A DNA stretch of 64,000 nucleotides, from NCBI RefSeq assembly GCF_022479115.1, contig NZ_CP092497.1:9548001-9612000 (forward strand). Direction: 5' to 3'. This document shows, in pieces, positions 55,459-62,826 of this stretch. Under the pieces are notes generated by a model. The model had not been told where the DNA came from and ran no database searches. It was given only the letters and a program-made list of their open reading frames with translations. Every line of letters starts with the position of its first letter. The stretch's first letter is position 1. Position numbers and translations under genes: made by a program. Source of the DNA: Amycolatopsis sp. EV170708-02-1 (GTDB taxonomy: Bacteria; Actinomycetota; Actinomycetes; Mycobacteriales; Pseudonocardiaceae).

Positions 55459-55502
55459 AACGTGGGTGGTGCGCCGGGGAACCCGACATACCACCCACGT
55501 TT
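55458..55502 (+). terminator. Hairpin after rtcB
   Basis: AAACGTGGGTGGT (55458-55470) pairs perfectly with ACCACCCACGTTT (55490-55502). It begins on the last base of the rtcB stop codon and ends with a short T-run (TTTCTCG), as in an intrinsic terminator. Confidence 0.8.
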
Positions 55503-55573
55503 CTCGCTACCCGGACCCCGCCCCACCACGGCCCTCAACTGACAGGCTTCGCCTGGCTGGCTACATTCGACTC

Positions 55574-55945
55574 ATGAAGAGGTTGGGAATCGCGGCGCTA
55601 CTGGCGGCCGCCGGGCTCGTGCTTGCGGGCTGCAGCGAGGTCACGAACGCCGTCGATCAGACGAACAAGGCCGCGACGAAGGTCGGCGCCTGCGCCGAGG
55701 CGCTCAGCCTCGCCGACCTCAATCCGGACCCGGCGACGATCAAGGAGCGCGCCGCGGACAAGGAGAAGCGCCTGCGTGAGCTGGCGAACAGCGTCGGCGA
55801 GCAGAACGTCGCGAGCGCGCTCACCGGCATGGCCGACTCGTATCTGCAGGTGCAGAAGGAGAACATCCAGGACGCGGGCAAGGTCGCGGACTGGACCAAG
55901 CGCAACCTCGACCAGATCGAGGCCCTCCGCAAGGTCTGCGCCTAG
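55574..55945 (+). CDS. Small putative lipoprotein
   Basis: A 123-residue exported protein: a signal peptide with lipobox LAGC (C20), then an acidic helical domain (about 25-123) with paired Cys (GACAEAL and the terminal VCA) that may form a disulfide. I recognise no family. TACATT lies 6 nt before the ATG, a leaderless-type promoter. It lies between rtcB and a convergent MFS gene and is probably transcribed alone. Confidence 0.72.
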   Translation: MKRLGIAALLAAAGLVLAGCSEVTNAVDQTNKAATKVGACAEALSLADLNPDPATIKERAADKEKRLRELANSVGEQNVASALTGMADSYLQVQKENIQDAGKVADWTKRNLDQIEALRKVCA

Positions 55946-55983
55946 CCGGAGCTGAAGGCCTTTCCCCGCATGACGCCACGAAA

Positions 55984-56018
55984 GGGCCCTTCACCGCGTC
56001 GCATGCGGTGAAGGGCCC
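55984..56018. terminator. Hairpin between convergent genes (family D)
   Basis: GGGCCCTTCACCGC (55984-55997) pairs perfectly with GCGGTGAAGGGCCC (56005-56018). A weaker outer copy (GCTGAAGGCC...GGCCCTTCA) starts at 55951. It ends transcription of the lipoprotein gene and lies 12 bp from the stop of the MFS gene. Confidence 0.78.
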
Positions 56019-56030
56019 TCTCGGCTCACT

Positions 56031-57227
56031 TCAGGAGGAGGAGAGCGCGGGCACCTGGGCGGGCGTCCGGGACCGGCGCCAGAACAGGCCGACCGAGGCG
56101 ATCGCCAGCGCGCCCAGCGCCGACGCCGCGAACCCCCAGCCCGGGCTCGAATGGTCGATCACGAACCCGATGATCGGGCTCCCGATGGCCAGCCCGATCC
56201 GGCTGGCCGCGTCCAGCAGTCCCATCGCCTCACCGCGCACCCGCGGCGGGGCCGCCGCGCTGACCGTCTCCGTACTCGCCGCGAGCGTCGGCGCGCACAG
56301 CACGTTGCTCGGGAAGAGCACGATCGCCAGCAGCCACCACGGCTCCGAGATCAGCCCGACCGGCAGCGTCAGCACCGCGAGCAGCACCATCAGCGTGCCC
56401 TGCGAAAGCGACCGCCGGACCGCGCCGTGGATCGCCCCGCCGAGGACGGACGCGACGCACATCAGCGTGATCAACAGGCCCGACCAGGCGATGTCACCGC
56501 TCGCGCGCAGCGTCGCCAGCGCGGCGAGCTCCATGCCGACCAGGCAGAACAGCGCGCCCGCGGCGATGAACATCGCCATCACGAGCCGTCCGGTGAGCCA
56601 GCTCCGCACGGGCGGCCGCTCCCCGGTGAACACCTCGGCGTCGGCCTCGGCGCGGATCGGCGGGTTCTGCCGGTAGATCAGCGTCGCCGAAAGCGCGAAG
56701 CAGACCCCGATACCGGTGAGCGCGTAAACCGCGGGGAGCTGCGTGATCGCCATGATCCCGGCCGACGGCCCGATCATGAACGACGCCTCCACCAGGATCG
56801 TGTCCAGCGAATAGGCCGCTCGCCGCTGCTCCAGCGGCACGAGCGCGGTGAGCACCAGCCGCGCGAGCGTTCCGGCCGGCACCGACAGCACCCCCGCGGG
56901 GAGCGCGACCGCGAGCAGCACCTGATACGGCAGATGTGGCGCGCTGATCCAGAACGTCGACGAGGCGAGCCCGCAGATCGCGACGACCGGCCGCAGCCCG
57001 TAGCGGTCGACGTACCTGCCGACGAGTGGTGCCCCGATCGCGCTGCCGAGCGTGGTGGCGGCGCCGATCAGCCCGGCCGCGCCGTAGCCGCGGCCGAGAT
57101 CGTTGACCACGTACAGCGTCATCGTCACGCCCATGGCCGTCATCGGGAGCCGGGCCAGGAACATCAGCAGCATCGAGCTGGGAACTCCGGGCACGGCTAA
57201 CACGCGACGATACGGAGCGAGGGCCAT
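56031..57227 (-). CDS. MFS transporter
   Basis: A 398-residue major facilitator with twelve membrane helices. It has GAPLVGRYVDRYGLRPVVAI (motif A) and a long middle loop. The ATG at 57227 (MALAPYRRVLAVPGVPSSML) matches the family N-terminus; a longer frame to 57290 lacks support. The substrate is unknown. It is divergent from the catalase gene, with 154 bp between. Confidence 0.82.
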   Translation of the reverse strand: MALAPYRRVLAVPGVPSSMLLMFLARLPMTAMGVTMTLYVVNDLGRGYGAAGLIGAATTLGSAIGAPLVGRYVDRYGLRPVVAICGLASSTFWISAPHLPYQVLLAVALPAGVLSVPAGTLARLVLTALVPLEQRRAAYSLDTILVEASFMIGPSAGIMAITQLPAVYALTGIGVCFALSATLIYRQNPPIRAEADAEVFTGERPPVRSWLTGRLVMAMFIAAGALFCLVGMELAALATLRASGDIAWSGLLITLMCVASVLGGAIHGAVRRSLSQGTLMVLLAVLTLPVGLISEPWWLLAIVLFPSNVLCAPTLAASTETVSAAAPPRVRGEAMGLLDAASRIGLAIGSPIIGFVIDHSSPGWGFAASALGALAIASVGLFWRRSRTPAQVPALSSS

Positions 57228-57308
57228 ATGACCGATGAGAACGTAACTTGGTACGCACGTGCAAGTTTTTTTCGGGGAGGCACGGGTCACCCGGTCCGGG
57301 GTGGTTTC

Positions 57309-57363
57309 TTGACTGATTCCAGATTAGCCGGGAGGGTGGTGGTGACTGACCGCTCACCACCAC
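57309..57363 (+). promoter_or_regulatory. Catalase control region: Fur-type box and leader hairpin
   Basis: TTGACTGATTCCAGATTA (57309-57326) holds a -35-like TTGACT and resembles, from memory, the AT-rich FurA/CatR boxes of actinobacterial catalase genes. A perfect 9-bp stem, GTGGTGGTG/CACCACCAC (57336-57344 and 57355-57363), follows and ends 5 nt before the AGGAGG ribosome site. The regulator gene is not in the window. Confidence 0.5.
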
Positions 57364-57381
57364 GAACCAGGAGGCACCGGC

Positions 57382-58824
57382 GTGACCCTGCCGACCACGA
57401 ACAACGTGGGCATCCCCGTCGCGAGCGACAACGACTCCCTGACGGTAGGCGCCAACGGCCCGATCCTGCTGCAGGACCACTACCTGATCGAGAAGAACGC
57501 CCAGTTCAACCGCGAACGTGTGCCGGAGCGCGTCGTCCACGCCAAGGGCGGCGGCGCGCACGGCTTCCTCGAGGTCACGGAGGACGTCAGTCAGTTCACG
57601 AAGGCCGCGTTGTTCCAGCCCGGCGTGCGCACCGAGAGCCTGGTCCGGTTCTCGTCGGTCGCCGGCGAGAACGGCTCGCCCGACACGTGGCGCGACCCGC
57701 GCGGCTTCGCGGTGAAGTTCTACACCTCCGAAGGCAACTACGACCTCGTCGGCAACAACACCCCGGTGTTCTTCATCCGCGACCCGATCAAGTTCCCCGA
57801 CTTCATCCACTCGCAGAAGCGCCGCGCCGACAACCACCTGCGCGACCACGACATCCAGTGGGACTTCTGGACGCTTCGGCCCGAGTCCGCGCACCAGGTC
57901 ACCTGGCTGATGGGCGACCGCGGCATCCCGTCGAACTGGCGGGAGATGGACGGCTTCGGCTCGCACACCTACCTGTGGGAGAACGCCGGCGGCGAGAAGT
58001 TCTGGGTCAAGTACCACTTCAAGACCGACCAGGGCATCGGCTACCTGCCGCAGGCCGACGCGGACCGGATCGCGGGCGAGGACTCCGACTACTACATCCG
58101 CGACCTGTTCAAGAACATCAAGCAGGGCAACCACCCCAGCTGGACGCTGTACGTCCAGGTGATGCCGTACGCCGAGGCCGCGGACTACCGGTTCAACCCG
58201 TTCGACCTGACCAAGGTGTGGCCGAAGGGCGACTACCCGCTGATCAAGGTCGGCCGCTGGGTGCTCGACCGCAATCCGGCGAACTACTTCGCGGAGATCG
58301 AGCAGGCCGCGTTCGAGCCGTCCAACCTGGTGCCGGGGATCGGCCCGTCGCCCGACAAGATGCTGCAGGGCCGTCTGTTCGCGTACCCGGACGCGCACCG
58401 CTACCGGATCGGCGCGAACTACACGCAGCTGCCGGTCAACGCGCCGAAGTCCCCGGTGAACAGCTACTCGCGTGACGGCGCGATGCGCTACAACAACCCG
58501 GGCGACCCGGTGTACGCGCCGAACTCCTACGGCGGCCCGCACGCGAGCGCGGAGATCGCCTCCGAGACCGCTTCGGGCTACGGCGTGGAGGACGAGGTCA
58601 TCCGGTCGGCGTACAAGCTCCACGCCGAGGACGACGACTTCGGCCAGCCGGGCACGCTCGTGCGCGACGTGATGGACGACGCGCAGCGTCAGCGGCTCGC
58701 GGACAACATCATCGGCCACGCTTCGAACGACGTCTCCCAGCCGGTGCTGGAGCGCGTCTTCGAGTACTGGCGGAACGTCGACAAGGACCTCGGCGACAAG
58801 GTCGCGGACGCTTTCCGCAAGTAG
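57382..58824 (+). CDS. katA: Monofunctional heme catalase
   Basis: A 480-residue small-subunit (clade 3-type) catalase converting hydrogen peroxide to water and oxygen. The distal His is H53 in VVHAKGGGAHG, the distal Asn is in DLVGNNTPVFF, and the proximal heme Tyr is in RLFAYPDAHRYR (about 336). The start is GTG with AGGAGG 8 nt upstream. A strong terminator follows at 58859. It is probably peroxide-induced through the Fur-like box upstream. Confidence 0.95.
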   Translation: MTLPTTNNVGIPVASDNDSLTVGANGPILLQDHYLIEKNAQFNRERVPERVVHAKGGGAHGFLEVTEDVSQFTKAALFQPGVRTESLVRFSSVAGENGSPDTWRDPRGFAVKFYTSEGNYDLVGNNTPVFFIRDPIKFPDFIHSQKRRADNHLRDHDIQWDFWTLRPESAHQVTWLMGDRGIPSNWREMDGFGSHTYLWENAGGEKFWVKYHFKTDQGIGYLPQADADRIAGEDSDYYIRDLFKNIKQGNHPSWTLYVQVMPYAEAADYRFNPFDLTKVWPKGDYPLIKVGRWVLDRNPANYFAEIEQAAFEPSNLVPGIGPSPDKMLQGRLFAYPDAHRYRIGANYTQLPVNAPKSPVNSYSRDGAMRYNNPGDPVYAPNSYGGPHASAEIASETASGYGVEDEVIRSAYKLHAEDDDFGQPGTLVRDVMDDAQRQRLADNIIGHASNDVSQPVLERVFEYWRNVDKDLGDKVADAFRK

Positions 58825-58858
58825 AGGACCTCTCTTCGAGAGGCTGCTCCCACCACCG

Positions 58859-58888
58859 AACGCCCCCGGTGCGCGCACCGGGGGCGTT
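58859..58888 (+). terminator. Intrinsic terminator after catalase
   Basis: AACGCCCCCGGTGC and GCACCGGGGGCGTT form a 14-bp palindrome followed by TTTC. It lies 35 bp after the catalase stop. Confidence 0.88.
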
Positions 58889-59257
58889 TCCATGTCCCCA
58901 CTCGCATGTGAAACCAGAAGTGGGCGTGGCGTGCGTGGGGGACAACCCGAGTGGAGCAGTGCGACACGCCTGTCCGACGGAGTGATGAAGCCAAACGATC
59001 ACCGTTTACACCGGTGTGGGTGAACGAGCCGTTCCACGGTGTCGGCCGGTCACTGCTGGTCATAAATCGGCGGCGAAAGGATGATCTTCAGGGGGAAGCA
59101 CAAGATTTCGACGTTAATCAATTGCGGGGGTCTTCCCCGGGAATGAATCCGGCACGTAAGGGTTAGAAATCGGTTCCAACCGGTGATCGGGTGGTGTTCG
59201 GCCGATACGGCGGGTATCGATTTACCTCGTCAGGTCCCAGAGGCCAGGAGGTAAGGA
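58889..59257 (+). other. Gene-free upstream region of the small secreted protein gene
   Basis: About 370 bp with lower G+C than its flanks. It ends in AGGAGGTAAGGA before the ATG. I looked for a cyclic-di-AMP riboswitch, often found ahead of actinobacterial cell-wall genes, but could not align its conserved core. A short frame at 58951-59166 has no family look. Probably a promoter and long untranslated leader. Confidence 0.4.
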
Positions 59258-59788
59258 ATGAAAGGCAACATTGCCCGGATGATTGCCGTGGTCGCCACCG
59301 GCAGTCTGTTGGCGGTGGCCTCGGCCGGCGCCGCGACGGCTGGTACCGATGGTGGAAAGGGTTCGTCGAACACGCAGGCGCTCGCCGCGCAGGTGCTGCA
59401 GATGCGGGACGGCCTCACCAAGGTGGCCTACGCCGGTGACGTCGCCAAGACGCGGGCGGACTTGGACAAGCTGAGCCCCGTCCTCGGTGACATCGCCACG
59501 GGCAAGCGCTACCAGATCCAGACCGAAACGCAGAAGCTCGGCGATCTGGCCCAGGGCCGGTCCGTCGAGTCCAGCAGGCTGCTGGCCGACCCGACCGCCA
59601 AGGCACGTCAGCTGCCGCCGCTGCCGGTGCCGATCCCGTCGCTCCCGGACCTTCCCGGACCGCTGAAGATCGTCAGCGACCTGGTGAAAGCCCTGCTCGC
59701 GGCCGTGACCGGCATTCTCGGCGGCCTGCTCGGCGGGCTCCCTGTCCCGCCGCTTCCGGTACCGCCTGTGCCACTCCCCACGCCCTAG
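59258..59788 (+). CDS. Small secreted protein of unknown function
   Basis: A 176-residue exported protein. The signal peptide (about 1-28, ending ATAG) precedes a helical region (38-100, ALAAQVLQMRDGLTKVAYAG), a proline-rich segment (LPPLPVPIPSLPDLPG), a hydrophobic Gly/Leu helix (VKALLAAVTGILGGLLGGLP) and a Pro-Leu tail. The pattern suggests a surface or cell-wall-associated protein. I do not recognise a family. The very strong ribosome site and long leader suggest high, regulated expression. Confidence 0.72.
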   Translation: MKGNIARMIAVVATGSLLAVASAGAATAGTDGGKGSSNTQALAAQVLQMRDGLTKVAYAGDVAKTRADLDKLSPVLGDIATGKRYQIQTETQKLGDLAQGRSVESSRLLADPTAKARQLPPLPVPIPSLPDLPGPLKIVSDLVKALLAAVTGILGGLLGGLPVPPLPVPPVPLPTP

Positions 59789-59850
59789 GAGACCAAGGGA
59801 GTCGTCCGGTTCCGCCGTGCAGGGCGGCGGGCCACGAAATGGGGGCCGGG

Positions 59851-59882
59851 GCCCGAGTGGGGACATTTCTCCCCACTCGGGC
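59851..59882. terminator. 13-bp hairpin between convergent genes
   Basis: GCCCGAGTGGGGA (59851-59863) pairs perfectly with TCCCCACTCGGGC (59870-59882) around CATTTC. It lies between the secreted protein gene and the esterase gene. Confidence 0.85.
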
Positions 59883-59890
59883 TCTGGCCG

Positions 59891-60937
59891 TCACCGGGGC
59901 GCGAGGCCCACCCGCAGGGCTCCCGCCGCCTCGGCCGTCGCCTCGCGGAACCGCCGTCCGACGCCGAGGAAGTTGAGATACCCGTGGATCAGGTCCGGCT
60001 GGCGGCTGAGCGCCACCGGAACACCCGCTTTCCGCAATTTCTCCGCGTAAGCCTCGCCCTCGTCGCGCAACGGATCGAATCCGGCCGTCGCGATATAGGC
60101 GGGCGGTAATCCGGAAACATCGCCGTGCAACGGGGAGAGTTTCGGGTTGTACAGATCGGTGCCCTTCGGCACGTAATGTCCTTCGAACCAGGTCATATCC
60201 GAATCGGTGAGGAACAGGTCCTCCGCGAACAATTCCCGGGAGCGGCGGCGCACGGTGAAATCGGTCGCCGGATAGAACAGCAGCTGGAACGCGGGCACCC
60301 CGCCGCCGCGTTTCACCGCCTGCTGCGCGGTCACCGCCGCGAGGTTCCCGCCCGCGCTGTCGCCGCCGACGGCGATGCGCGCCGGGTCCGCGCCCAGATC
60401 CCTCGCTTTCGCGTAGGCGTACTCGAACGCCGCGATCGCGTCTTCGGTGGCGCCGGGGAACCGCGTCTCCGGCGCGAGCCGGTATTCCACCGAAAGAACC
60501 CGCACTCCCGCCTGTTTCGCCAGGTAGCGGACGCTGTTGTCGTGGGAGGCGCGGCTGCCGACCACCCAGCCGCCGCCGTGGAAGAACACGAGCAGCCCGG
60601 ACGGGTCGGGCAGCCCGGCCGGTGTGTAGAGCGTTGCAGGCACGTCGCCGTCACCCGTGGGGATGAGCAGTTCCCTGGTGGCGACCGGTTCGATCGTCGG
60701 CCCGCTCACCAGATGCCTGCTGGCCAGGAGCATGCTGCGCGACTCTTCGACGCTTCCCCGCACCAGCGACGCCTTCGCCAGTTTCTGCAGGCGGAGCAGG
60801 AGCTGGGCGTCCAACGCCAGTTCCTGTCCGTCCAGGCGTAGCGGCGGCCCGGCGATGGCCCGTCTGACCGGCCTCGGGAGCCAGAACGCCAGCTGCGAAA
60901 ACGCGGCCTCGGCACGGATCTGGAGCGGTATCGCCAT
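59891..60937 (-). CDS. Alpha/beta-hydrolase, hormone-sensitive-lipase type esterase
   Basis: A 348-residue serine esterase of the fold-3 (HSL) family: oxyanion motif HGGGW (about 120), nucleophile Ser in GDSAGG (about 195), acid in GFDPLRDEG and His in LIHGYLNF. It hydrolyses short-chain esters. The first 90 residues form a helical cap. AGGAGGAAGC precedes the ATG at 60937. It is divergent from an FMN reductase. Physiological substrate unknown. Confidence 0.9.
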   Translation of the reverse strand: MAIPLQIRAEAAFSQLAFWLPRPVRRAIAGPPLRLDGQELALDAQLLLRLQKLAKASLVRGSVEESRSMLLASRHLVSGPTIEPVATRELLIPTGDGDVPATLYTPAGLPDPSGLLVFFHGGGWVVGSRASHDNSVRYLAKQAGVRVLSVEYRLAPETRFPGATEDAIAAFEYAYAKARDLGADPARIAVGGDSAGGNLAAVTAQQAVKRGGGVPAFQLLFYPATDFTVRRRSRELFAEDLFLTDSDMTWFEGHYVPKGTDLYNPKLSPLHGDVSGLPPAYIATAGFDPLRDEGEAYAEKLRKAGVPVALSRQPDLIHGYLNFLGVGRRFREATAEAAGALRVGLAPR

Positions 60938-61084
60938 GCTTCCTCCTGGGGGCTTCCCGCCAGGTTACTTTCGAGTAGGTATGCCGTCCAGCGGGAACGC
61001 GGCCGTTGCGGCGAACGGGTGTGACGCAGGCCTCCGTTCCAGATCCTGGTCCTCCACTTAAGTAGAGGGGTTAGCCTCGAAAGC

Positions 61085-61660
61085 GTGACTTCGACGAACT
61101 CGGTGCATGTCCTCGGTATCGGCGGCTCTCTGCGGGAGGGTTCGCAATCCGAGCGCGCGCTGCGGATCGCGCTCGGCGCCGCGGCCGAGGCCGGAGTCAC
61201 CACGGAGCTGATCTCCGGGCCCGAACTGGTGTTGCCGTTCTACGACACCGCGCTTGCCGAGCGGCACGAGCGCGCCACCCGGCTGGTCGAAGCGATCCGC
61301 CGCGCCGACGGGATCATCGTCGTCTCGCCCGGCTACCACGGCGCGCTGTCCGGCCTGGTCAAGAACGCCCTGGACTACGTCGAAGACCTGCGCGACGACG
61401 CCCGCCCGTATCTCGACGGCCGCGCGGTCGGCCTCGCCGCCGTCGCCTATGGCTGGCAGGCCGCCGTCACCACGCTGGAGCAGCTGCGCACGATCACGCA
61501 CGCGCTGCGCGGCTGGGCCACCCCTTTGGGTGGTTCGATCAACACCGCGGAGACCAAATTCGACGAAGCCGGCGGCGCCTCGGACGAGAAGAGCGTCCGC
61601 ACGCTCCGCCTGATCGGAAGCCAGGTCGCCGAGTTCGCGCTGAGTCACGCTGATCACTAG
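61085..61660 (+). CDS. NADPH-dependent FMN reductase
   Basis: A 191-residue flavodoxin-like reductase: GIGGSLREGSQSERAL (phosphate loop, about 11-26) and SPGYHGALSGLVKNALDY (FMN-binding, about 80-97), close to SsuE/MsuE-type enzymes that supply reduced flavin to monooxygenases. TAGCCT lies 7 nt before the GTG start, so it is probably leaderless. No partner monooxygenase is nearby. Confidence 0.87.
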   Translation: MTSTNSVHVLGIGGSLREGSQSERALRIALGAAAEAGVTTELISGPELVLPFYDTALAERHERATRLVEAIRRADGIIVVSPGYHGALSGLVKNALDYVEDLRDDARPYLDGRAVGLAAVAYGWQAAVTTLEQLRTITHALRGWATPLGGSINTAETKFDEAGGASDEKSVRTLRLIGSQVAEFALSHADH

Positions 61661-61798
61661 TCGTTTGCTCCGGTCATCGTCCGGGTAATTCCCGGAAGTG
61701 ATGCCTGCCATGGGGTGGCAAGGTTTCGCGGTTGCGGGACGTTGACACCGAAGAGACGCTCAACGGGGCGTGTCTTGAGACCAGAAGGTAGGCGAAGA

Positions 61799-62221
61799 AT
61801 GGCTGAGGCTCTGTACACCGCTGTGGCCACCGCTCGCGGCGACGGCCGCAACGGTGAGGTCACGTCCTCCGACGGCGTCATCGACGAGTCGCTGGCGATC
61901 CCGAAGGAGATGGGCGGGCCCGGCGGGGACAAGACGAACCCCGAGCAGCTCTTCGCCGCCGGCTACTCCGCCTGTTTCCACTCCGCGCTGCAGCTCGTCG
62001 CGCGCCAGGCGAAGGTGACGCTGGACGGCTCCACCGTCACCGCCGAGGTCAGCGTGCTCAAGCAGGGCGCGGGCTTCGGTCTCGGCGTGGCGCTCAAGGT
62101 TTCGCTGCCCGGCTTGGAGCAGGCGCAGGCCGATCAGCTCGTCGAGCAGGCGCACCAGGTGTGCCCCTACTCGAACGCGACCCGCGGCAACATCGAGGTC
62201 GCGCTGTCCGCGTCGGTCTGA
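61799..62221 (+). CDS. ohr: Organic hydroperoxide resistance protein (Ohr)
   Basis: A 140-residue OsmC/Ohr-family thiol peroxidase with both catalytic cysteines: C59 (GYSACFHSAL) and C122 (HQVCPYSNATRGN). It reduces organic hydroperoxides using lipoylated proteins. The ATG at 61799 starts MAEALYTAVATA, the usual Ohr N-terminus. A Dps gene follows 57 bp downstream in the same direction without a terminator, so both may be induced together. No ohrR repressor is in the window. Confidence 0.92.
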   Translation: MAEALYTAVATARGDGRNGEVTSSDGVIDESLAIPKEMGGPGGDKTNPEQLFAAGYSACFHSALQLVARQAKVTLDGSTVTAEVSVLKQGAGFGLGVALKVSLPGLEQAQADQLVEQAHQVCPYSNATRGNIEVALSASV

Positions 62222-62278
62222 TCCCGCACGCGGCAGGTCCCATCCCGAACCGACTGATTTCTGAAAGGAAGACCGAAA

Positions 62279-62755
62279 ATGGGCAAGTCTCCGATCCAGA
62301 GTCCGTTGAGCGAAGCCGACAAGGAGATCACCGGTAACGCCTTGCAGGCCACGCTGGTCGATCTGGTGGACCTGTCGCTGATCGCGAAGCAGGCCCACTG
62401 GAACGTCGTCGGCGCGAACTTCCGCAGCGCGCACCTGCAGCTCGACGAGCTGGTCGCCACCGCGCGCCAGTACGTCGACGAGGTCGCCGAGCGCGCCAAC
62501 GCCATCGGTGTCTCGCCGAACGGCCAGGCGAAGGCCGTCGTGGAGAGCTCCGGCCTGCCGGACTACCCGGACAACTGGCAGTCCGTCGAGTCCACGGTCG
62601 CCGCGATCGTCGGCATCCTCGCGGCGCTGATCGAACGGCTGCGCAAGCGCATCGACGAGACCGACAAGAGCGACCTGGTCACCCAGGACCTCCTCATCGA
62701 GATCACCCAGGAGCTCGAAAAGGCGCACTGGATGTGGCAGGCGCAGCAGGCCTGA
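62279..62755 (+). CDS. dps: Dps-family DNA-binding ferritin-like protein
   Basis: A 158-residue Dps protein that oxidises and stores iron in a dodecamer and protects DNA. Ferroxidase ligands are visible: H40 in KQAHWNVVG, and H52 with D56 in SAHLQLDEL. The tail ends EKAHWMWQAQQA, as in actinobacterial relatives. GAAAGGAAG precedes the ATG. Probably co-transcribed with ohr as a peroxide-defence unit. A family B hairpin follows. Confidence 0.92.
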   Translation: MGKSPIQSPLSEADKEITGNALQATLVDLVDLSLIAKQAHWNVVGANFRSAHLQLDELVATARQYVDEVAERANAIGVSPNGQAKAVVESSGLPDYPDNWQSVESTVAAIVGILAALIERLRKRIDETDKSDLVTQDLLIEITQELEKAHWMWQAQQA

Positions 62756-62765
62756 CCCTCCCCCT

Positions 62766-62807
62766 CGTGAGTGGTAAGGACGGTTAGAACCGTCCTTGCC
62801 ACTCACG
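62766..62807. repeat. 20-bp stem hairpin (family B, copy 3)
   Basis: Arms CGTGAGTGGTAAGGACGGTT (62766-62785) and its near-complement (62788-62807), with one T/G mismatch and an AG loop. It lies 10 bp after dps and 19 bp before the glutamate decarboxylase start, so it may both end dps and bound the next promoter. Same family as 25471 and 31980. Confidence 0.85.
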
Positions 62808-62826
62808 AAACGCTACCGTTCGACTC

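Noticed and set aside
58889..59257. Cyclic-di-AMP riboswitch
   Set aside because: The conserved core could not be aligned by eye. A covariance-model search would settle it.
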